From Symsagittifera roscoffensis (Eukaryota > Xenacoelomorpha > Acoela > Convolutidae), in assembly GCF_963678635.1 (NCBI RefSeq), contig NC_087070.1, forward strand, positions 26,406,007-26,470,006: a DNA stretch of 64,000 bases, given 5' to 3'. This document shows, piece after piece, positions 57,234 to 64,000 of this stretch; position 1 is the stretch's first letter, and the number at the start of each line of letters is the position of its first letter. The notes under the pieces are model-generated. The model had not been told where the DNA came from, made no database searches, and was given only the letters and a program-made list of their open reading frames with translations. Both the position numbers and the translations under genes were made by a program.

Positions 57234-58430
57234 ATGGAATCAGACTTCCAGGAATACCTGAACCAAGAGGTGAGAACGCCCACAAAAGACTCCAAAACGA
57301 TAAAGAAAAGCTGCGGAAGATCACCACGTTTCTAGAAATTGACTGCGTCATAGAGGACGTGAATTGAATAAGCGTTTCGGACCAATCGAAAACGAGAAAC
57401 CAAGTAGTCAAGCTGGCCAACGAACACCAGCGTCGGCTGCTCTTGCTCTGCTCATAAACAATCTTCATACACGAAACGAGTGTACCTCAGTAAAGAACTA
57501 GACCCAGACGAACAAAAGTTGGAGAATATCGCTCTCAAATCGGGATGCCATCTCATCCAGAACGAAAATGTCAGCTCGAAGGACCTTCGAATACGTAATA
57601 TAAAGACAGAAGTCAATGTGAGGAGCATCCTCCAACTGAATAGGCGAATGACATTTGCGAATGCAATAGCCACTAACGACTATGATATACTGTGCATCAG
57701 CGAAATATGGCTAGTACAAGAAGTCCTAGACGGGGCTCTATTTTTACTCGAATACAACCTTTACAGAAGTCATCGCGTGAACGACTCATTGTCTACAAAT
57801 CATGGCGGTGTCATCATTGCAATTAGAGGGCTGATACACAAAAGAATCCATTTGGAATTCAAACACGAGTGCGTCATTGTTCAGGTCTACAATTAGGGTC
57901 ACTCAACACTTATATGCTGCTTTACAACCCGCCCAAGAACAGCCCCTATAGATTGAGCACACATGAGTTCCTTGTCATTTTGCAAACTCGGGACGAATTA
58001 AAGATTTCCCAGAACGTTTGCAATATTATACTAACTGGTGTCATCAACCTACAAGAAACAAGCTGGGAAAGCAGTGTCAGAGGATGACTTCGAGTCTTCC
58101 ATTACGGAGAGGCTTTATCGAACGGGGCTTCGTCAGGTATTGCCAAACCAAAAAGATAAAAATCGGGATGTTTTCCTGACTCAGGAACCAGAACTCGTGG
58201 AACACTCATGCACCGATAATAAAATTGAAACTGTCTACTCGATCCCTAAGAAGAAGCTTTCCGACCATCACGCCTACGGAACAGTGTTCTCTTTCGAGTT
58301 CAAAACCTCGATACCACCTACAAAGAAAAATACGCCTTCAAAAAAGCTGACTGGAATGCTTTCAATGAATGCATATATGAGCGGCCTTTCAATCCGAACT
58401 GTTATAGCAATGTGGACGAATTGGTGAAAC
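57234..58430 (+). pseudogene. LINE ORF1 end and AP-type endonuclease remnant
   Basis: The first part (KLRKITTFLEIDCVIEDVN, then VVKLANEHQRRLLL and VYLSKELDPDEQKLENIALK) looks like the C-terminus of a LINE ORF1 protein. It runs directly into an endonuclease: RRMTFANAIATNDYDILCIS and EIWL (57,640-57,720), DGALFLLEYNLYRSHR, HGGVIIAIR, a degraded TGVINLQETSWES where a GDFN-type block is expected, and KLSDHHAYGTVFSFE (58,253-58,300) with the SDH motif near the end. Such endonucleases nick target DNA. Several frame changes (57,895, 58,050) and stops disable it. The fusion of the ORF1 end to the endonuclease without a spacer may reflect a deletion. Confidence 0.75.
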
Positions 58431-58789
58431 AATGTGCTCATGGCTCCGAAAACTAACGACGAAAATACACCTTCAGTAATGGCTTACCGATCCAAAGTGC
58501 CACCCGGGATCTGTCCATCAACCTCGCACTTGATGAAACAAATTGGAATTATGCTTAGAAAATATTAAAAATCTCCAAAACTGACGCTTCGAATTAGAAT
58601 TTTCGCTTGAATTAGAATCTTCACTACAGAAATACCTCAAATCATTTCATATGAATAAGCCGTTCTCAGACAAAGTGTACCTATAGGATAACGAGAACAA
58701 TAAACGTAACGACCAGCAGAATTGTGAACTCATCAATGTGTTCGTCTCGAATGTATTTTCACAAGAAGGTAACAGTACTCCCCGAACTA

Positions 58790-59520
58790 CGAAAATTCAT
58801 ACCTTGACTTCATGCAAGTGGCGGAAGAAGAGATAAAGCACTTCCTAATAAAACTGGACGTGGACAAAGCCTGCCTACCTAACATTATAGGCAACATTTT
58901 TCTGAAGAATTTGCCTGGATTAGAAAAGTCCTTGAAGCCAAACGTCTCGAAACACATCCAAAAAAGCAACCATAGAAAAAAAGTCAATGCTTTTATAGGA
59001 TATGTTGTCCCTGTACTAACATATTTCACACAGGTATGGAACCCCTCCAAAACCGTTATTAAAAAGATCAAAAAGTTCATAAGGAAGCGACTTCATGGTT
59101 ATGCAACGGCTGCACCGACTACAAAGTGAGACTGCTCCGTACGAAAATCCTGCCGCTATCCATGTACATGGAACTGCGTGATGTGCTGTACTATATTTCA
59201 GTGCTGTAAGGAAACTACGAATCTGATGATATACCTGCAATATCCAGTTGCGGAGGTTCAACACGACAACAAACTGAGCTCGGCGTGTCGCGACCCCGCT
59301 TAAGAAAAAACTTTTGGATCCGAGCGCCCAAACTACTGAACATAGTACAGAGGAGTGTGAAAACAGATGGTGTAATCGACAAAATTACAATTACAAAGCT
59401 ATATCAAACGTTCTTCCGAGAAAAGTTCAACTAGGTGAACTCATTTACATGGCGAGGTCAATGCATTTGTGGAACCTGCAACACCCTGAAAAAACTCAAT
59501 TTTGTGCCAGATGATAACTG
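58790..59520 (+). pseudogene. LINE RT remnant lacking the catalytic core
   Basis: VAEEEIKHFLIKLDVDKACL and PNIIGNIFLKNLP (58,815-58,920) match the helix that precedes the RT in CR1/jockey-type elements. After KHIQKS the sequence jumps to FIGYVVPVLTYFTQVWNPS (58,990-59,045), which lies after the RT palm and thumb in intact elements. Several hundred codons, including the YxDD site, are therefore deleted. A C-terminal segment follows (LPLSMYMELRDVLYYISVL, SRPRLRKNFWIRAPKLLN, CGTCNTLKKLNF) with stops. Confidence 0.75.
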
Positions 59521-59530
59521 AGGGGTGAAA

Positions 59531-61977
59531 ATTTTTGGAAAATTGTTCTAAAGCCTTTACTACTACTACATTGCGTCGTTTAATTTTTGTGCGCGCGTGT
59601 GTATGAAGGGCAAAGGAACATTAAAACTTAAAATTAGTGTTGAAGTTTCTCTCGGCCTAAAGGGTTTCTGCTGAGGTATTATTGGCTTTGTTACCGATTG
59701 GAAGACTTTCTTTCGATGTTATTTTCATATTCTGTTGCTTTGGCTTGTTTTTTTTTAAACTAGCTTCATTCATTTTGATATTGCTATTTTCTCTGCTGAC
59801 ATTATCAATTTCTTGAAAATTTAAAAAAAAACTTTACCTAGTACTGAGGTGAAGAAGTTAACTGGTAATAATTACGTTTTCAAATAAGTTTCTTGAAACA
59901 ATTATTCATTTTTTTCGGAATCTTAGTTTCTGTCCTTGTTTCCGTCGGTTCATTTTCCGCTTTTTCCTCAAATGCTACTTTTATTATCGGGTACAGTTTT
60001 TTATCTGCGTTTTTTCTAAAGCATGGATTTTCTACAGTTTTTAATATACTTGAAAGTCCAGTAATTTGAAAGTTTACCAAATCTATTTCCGGGACAACGA
60101 AGGTCTATGGTACGAATCGGGCTAGAAGCTGTTTTTGCAAATTTTGATGGTTAATTAATTGGTCTTTCTTGTTCTCTTTCTTTTATTATTGTCGCTTGAT
60201 ATGCCAGAGCGCGAATTTTCTTTGTCATGTCATTAATTATCAATATTTTGATTTATTCCTATATATTCATTTTGATTTGTTCCTATAATTATAATTTCAA
60301 AAAGCCCTGACTTTGTTTTATTTCATTTTTCGCTTGATAGTTTTATCTGACTTAAAGGGTTTTGGCTTATATTATATCAGCTTAGTCAAATAAATTTGCG
60401 TTGTTTGAAAGAAAAATAATCTTTCCTCCTTTTGGGCTTCCCGGCGAGGTGGGCGTAAAAGTTTTGTATTTCAAAACCTTAATATTTCAAAATTGTCGCT
60501 AACAACTCGGCTTAATTTTTTCCACTCGAAAATTTTTTGAATAATTTTTTATGCTGGAGATTGTTTTTTTGCATATTTTCATCAATTTGAGCTTCATTCG
60601 AGACAAGCGTAAGAAGTTTTAGATGAGGTTTTTTCTGCACTGAATTTTTTTTTTTGACTTATTGGCTTCCGTCTCATTTTATGTCCGCTTGCGTATAAAG
60701 TTATGTTTTTCTGTTCCGCTTCTCCTGTGTTTAAATTTTGAAGCTCCCCAGAAGTACATGAAAAAAAAACCCCAATTGTATCTTAAACAATTGCTTGAGG
60801 AAGCGTTAGATGTGAAACAAAAGTTTAAATTGCTAAGGCATGGATGATCATTTGGTTTCGAATTGTTGATAGGAAACTTAAGTGTTGAGTTTATTTTCCT
60901 CCATTTGTATTGTTGGGCAGAAATTCTTCCGAAAATCACGGTTGAACACAGTTTGTTGACTATTATCTCAGATTGGATTTTGTAATTAATGTTAAACGGT
61001 TTTGATCAATCTTAAATGGCCGAAGACTGGTAACTAGGGTTCGCCTCTGTAATAGTTGAAATAATTCGAGACATGGATTCGGGTCTATCCGTGAACTAAA
61101 TGTACTAAATTGTACCAGAAAATCAAATGAACAAAAATAAAAGCTTAGACGAGAAGTAAATTAGATAGCAGGCGGAAGTTTTTAATTAGCTTTCTTGCAG
61201 TAAGTTTAATTTCTAAATGATAAATATTCACATTTAAAAATAAATAAAATTTTCTGTTGTCAATGTCGCCATATTGAAACGAGTTTTTGCGCAAGAAAAA
61301 GGTGTTTAATTGATCTGGTAATGTGTACTAATGGTCCTAGGTTGTTTACTGATTAGATTATTCCTGCGTTTCATTGACTGAAGAGGGTTTGATTAGATAA
61401 AACGGGATAAATACTGTGCGCTGAGAGCATCTCATGTTTCACGTGACCAAGAGGTTTGCCAGTTATTCTTTGAATTGGTTGGTAGATAATTTAATTGCAG
61501 CTGGTTGATGTACTCACTCTTATTCTTTGCAATTAGGTTATCTTTCTGAATCCTTTCACTTCATAATTGTGGATTGAAACTGGCAGTTTAGTGCTGGTTA
61601 ATCATAGTCGTTGCTGATGATTGTATAATTGGAAACTGGACATTGTTTTAGGTTATAAAATTACGAAAATTAACTTAAAATCACTTGGGGTGAAATACTC
61701 GCTCATTTTTTCGAAGAATATTCATTTAACTAAGACGTGTTTAATGAGTTGCCTCTGTCAACACTCACCAAAGGTAAACCTCTAGCTATACATAAGTTAC
61801 AGTTATACATCAGTCTATTAGGCTTAATTGTCAAAGTCTGTAAGAATACAACTCTGGTAGTTTTAACTTGATTTTCTCCAAAACTGAACAGTTCACTTTA
61901 TTGTCACCTCTAGCCGTGGTAGAACTATTTCCGCTATTTTGTTTGAAAAATTTGCTATAATATTTTCTATGTTTTAG
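59531..61977. other. AT-rich intergenic sequence, no gene recognised
   Basis: This 2.4 kb is strongly AT-rich with many T runs. No open frame longer than 90 codons has recognisable content and no structured repeat stands out. It may be intron or intergenic DNA of the gene suggested at 61,978. Confidence 0.6.
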
Positions 61978-62539
61978 AAAGTGGGGCACACGACCTTGAA
62001 TGCCAACAATGAACCACAGAAGTTCAAAAAGGTGAGATTATCGAAATAAGTTTAATGGACTTAATGACATATATATTTTAAAATGTGTATGAAATTAAAA
62101 CTTTCCTTTCAATTACTGTGTATTTTGATTATTTCTGGGGGTGAATAATGAATAATGGGTATTGATTAGTATATTTTACTGTGGTCTAATCGGTGTGGTG
62201 TGTGTAGTTGGAACTTGAGAACCTGCAGAGATCCATCCAACATGGCATGCTCACAGTCATCTCTAACAAGAAGCTGTACGAGCCAGAACGACAGATGCTC
62301 ATGGTGGTATGTACAATACTCTCCCCAGATCAATATTGAAATTTCATCCAAGTTGTCAAAGCAGAAAAGTAGCATTTGGAACGTATCCAATTTTTCTCTA
62401 TTGTAGTTGGTTGGTTGATTGAAACTGGAAAAGATTAGTATTTTGATGTCATTTTTGAGAAGACTTTGTGAAAACTGCAATTGATTGTCTGAAAACTGTT
62501 TCAGGATCTGGAGCAAGTGGTCATGCTCAACATCCAGGG
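61978..62539 (+). CDS. Candidate host-gene exons (three), unknown coiled-coil-like protein
   Basis: Three short GC-richer islands sit in AT-rich DNA and have splice-like borders: 61,978-62,031 (54 nt, TTTTAG before, GTGAG after), 62,208-62,306 (99 nt, GTGTAG before, GTATGT after) and 62,505-62,539 (TTTCAG before, GTGAGT after). The first two keep phase 0, so the joined reading is open: VGHTTLNANNEPQKFKK, then LELENLQRSIQHGMLTVISN, KKLYEPERQMLMV and DLEQVVMLNIQ. Introns would be 176 and 198 nt. The peptide is helical and charged; I do not recognise the protein. Start, stop and flanking exons were not found, so this is a fragment of a gene or a decayed copy. Phase agreement and base composition are the main support. 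Confidence 0.5.
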
Positions 62540-62904
62540 GTGAGTAAAACCTTAAATGTTACACCAATACATTGTACAACACCAATAGTTATAGAAACCG
62601 TCAATCAACGAACTCGATGTTTTGTGACTCTAAAATGGACACTTTTTCTCTTAAGCTTAAGATTAAGACAATTTATTCACAAGAGAAAGGACCAACATAC
62701 GAGCTGTACAGATCATCTAGGCTACCGCTGTTCCCTGTTTAAGAACTACATGCAGTTTTTTTGGTTATTTTCGGGGCTGGGTAATGCTGCATGAAGCGAG
62801 ACTTAACCACTTCACCACCGCTCCCCTCTTTTTGCTTCTCTGATTAATGTTCCGACTTTCACGGAATATTTATGTGTGGGCTGGTTTTTAAGAGTGGATG
62901 AACG

Positions 62905-63084
62905 AGTGGCGTTGTAGTGCATCGGTAGTAGTGGCGTTGTGGTGCATTGGTAGTGATGGTGCCCAGCAATCATATCGGGTTCAAATCGCACGAGCGCTAC
63001 TATTTACAATGTGAGCCACAGCTTAGTTACCCTTAGATAATTAAGCTTCGGGTTAGGCTTCTGGCTGGTTAACTAAAAAAAGAC
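62905..63084 (+). mobile_element. tRNA-derived SINE candidate with duplicated 5' box
   Basis: GGCGTTGTGGTGCATTGGTAG carries an A-box-like start and GGGTTCAAATCGC (62,977-62,989) a B-box-like element, spaced as in a Pol III promoter. The 66 nt from 62,933 to 62,998 can pair as an acceptor stem (GGCGTTG with GAGCGCT, two wobbles, one mismatch) and an anticodon-like stem, but the T stem does not pair. The first 25 bp are present twice in tandem (62,905 and 62,930). An unrelated tail follows, ending with TTAACTAAAAAAAG near 63,084. It is most like a glycine tRNA relic. No second copy was found in the window, so the SINE call is tentative. Confidence 0.45.
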
Positions 63085-63104
63085 TTTTACATAGATTGTG
63101 ACGC

Positions 63105-63310
63105 TTTTTTTGTTTTTTGTTCCGGAAAAGGCTTAGAAGTTCGGGTTCAAATTTTATTTTTCGCTATTCGATTTATGATTTAAGTTCATTTCTTTTCCTT
63201 TGTAAACTCCACTATCGAACAGCGAAACTAACGAACAGCAAAAGAGAAAAACGTGATCAACTTCTAATTTCAAAAATGGATTCCCAGCTGAAAAAAATAT
63301 CACTCATTAA
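63105..63310 (+). repeat. Dispersed repeat D, copy 2
   Basis: This is the partner of 56,440-56,645, diverged, with the same order of landmarks. The rest of 63,085-64,000 is AT-rich with no gene recognised. Confidence 0.45.
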
Positions 63311-64000
63311 TCCAGTGTTTTCAATAAGTGATAAATCTAAATGGTTCTATTAATACAATTTTTTTTATTTATTACATTAATTATTTCTTTGAAGTATGAA
63401 AATTGAAGTTTTTTTTTCAAATAACAACTGTTTATTTTTTGTTTTCTTGCGTTCATGACACTTTTCCAACTTTCTACTGGCTAAGTTTTCGTTTACTTAC
63501 GTTCGTTGACTCATTTTGATCTGTATGTTAGCTAGGTTTTTCATTCAGTCATTTTTTGAAGCATGAACTCAGCATTTTTGACAAAAGTACCAATTATTTT
63601 TTTATATAATCTGAATAATATTATTGTCCCGAGCTCAAATTTAAGCATTTTTTACATATGATTGTTTTTGTGCAGTTATGGAAATTCAAAAATTGCTAAT
63701 TTGTCACTTTGGGGCTCATTACCGCACGAAACGTTGTTTCTAATTCAATTGAGGCCGGTCATTTGTTCTTGATATTAGTATACAGGACGCTAATGACATC
63801 CCTATGTAGTTTACATTAGCTTGCAGGAGATAAAATGAAGATATAATTGTTTCCCTTTTTTGCTCATTTCCTTATTTTTGGTTTTGTAATCGGGAACTAG
63901 GCTTTTTTCCCCTAAACAACTTTTCATACATATCTGTAAGAAGTTGTGAAGTTGCCTTATTAGTGAATCTTAGCAAGTTTGAAACTCCTTCTCACTTGGC

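Larger units (their letters stand above)
57234..59530 (+). mobile_element. Degenerate LINE (CR1/jockey-like) with internal RT deletion
   Basis: In order on the plus strand are an ORF1-like C-terminus, an endonuclease, an RT linker and an RT C-terminal domain, all in decayed frames. The central RT is missing. The element has no visible poly(A) tail, and its ends are placed where coding traces stop. Confidence 0.75.

Noticed and set aside
62933-62998. A functional tRNA gene
   Set aside because: It is only 66 nt, the T stem does not pair, the anticodon loop lacks the usual U33, and the head is duplicated; a SINE or pseudogene fits better.

Overview
The window looks like repeat-dense nuclear DNA of a eukaryote, most likely an invertebrate animal. 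It contains several families of retrotransposon relics in both LTR and non-LTR classes, one short set of candidate spliced exons with GT-AG borders, and AT-rich intergenic sequence without operons or dense genes. The species cannot be named from the sequence. Nearly every long reading frame belongs to a mobile element, and almost all are broken by stops, frameshifts or deletions.

Layout. 1-15.7 kb is an array of a 3.28 kb unit (A). Its minus strand carries a dead non-LTR reverse transcriptase, and later copies hold a 2.4 kb insert (B) with a second dead RT; the B region is itself tandemly duplicated. 14.6-24.5 kb is a large imperfect inverted repeat: A/B fragments and two opposed Ty3/gypsy-type gag remnants face each other across a 0.9 kb spacer. 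24.8-25.7 kb is a dispersed LTR-like repeat (C). 27.06-27.95 kb is a minisatellite of about 37 bp whose units can each fold into a hairpin. It abuts three tandem copies (27.96-34.07 kb) of the 5' end and gag of a Ty3/gypsy-type element. The third copy runs on into protease, reverse transcriptase/RNase H and integrase (34.1-39.2 kb).

The most interesting part lies beyond integrase. At 39.5-40.15 kb, and again in a tandem duplicate at 42.16-42.81 kb, a reading frame resembles a macro (ADP-ribose-binding) domain of the TARG1/OARD1 type. From 43.28 to 50.80 kb follows about 7.5 kb of decayed coding sequence: a coiled-coil segment, an SGNH/GDSL-type hydrolase with recognisable blocks, and a long unknown C-terminal region. 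If this belongs to the same element, it was a giant LTR retrotransposon of more than 20 kb with an ADP-ribose-related and an esterase-related accessory module. No flanking LTR pair is visible, so this unity is inferred.

51.14-54.1 kb is a second copy of repeat C, split by a 5'-truncated non-LTR element (51,340-53,410, minus strand) with an 11 bp target-site duplication. 54.9-59.5 kb holds more retroelement debris, including a LINE with endonuclease and an internal RT deletion. 61.98-62.54 kb holds three candidate host exons. At 62.9 kb is a tRNA-like SINE candidate. No rRNA, functional tRNA, CRISPR array or bacterial-type gene was seen.
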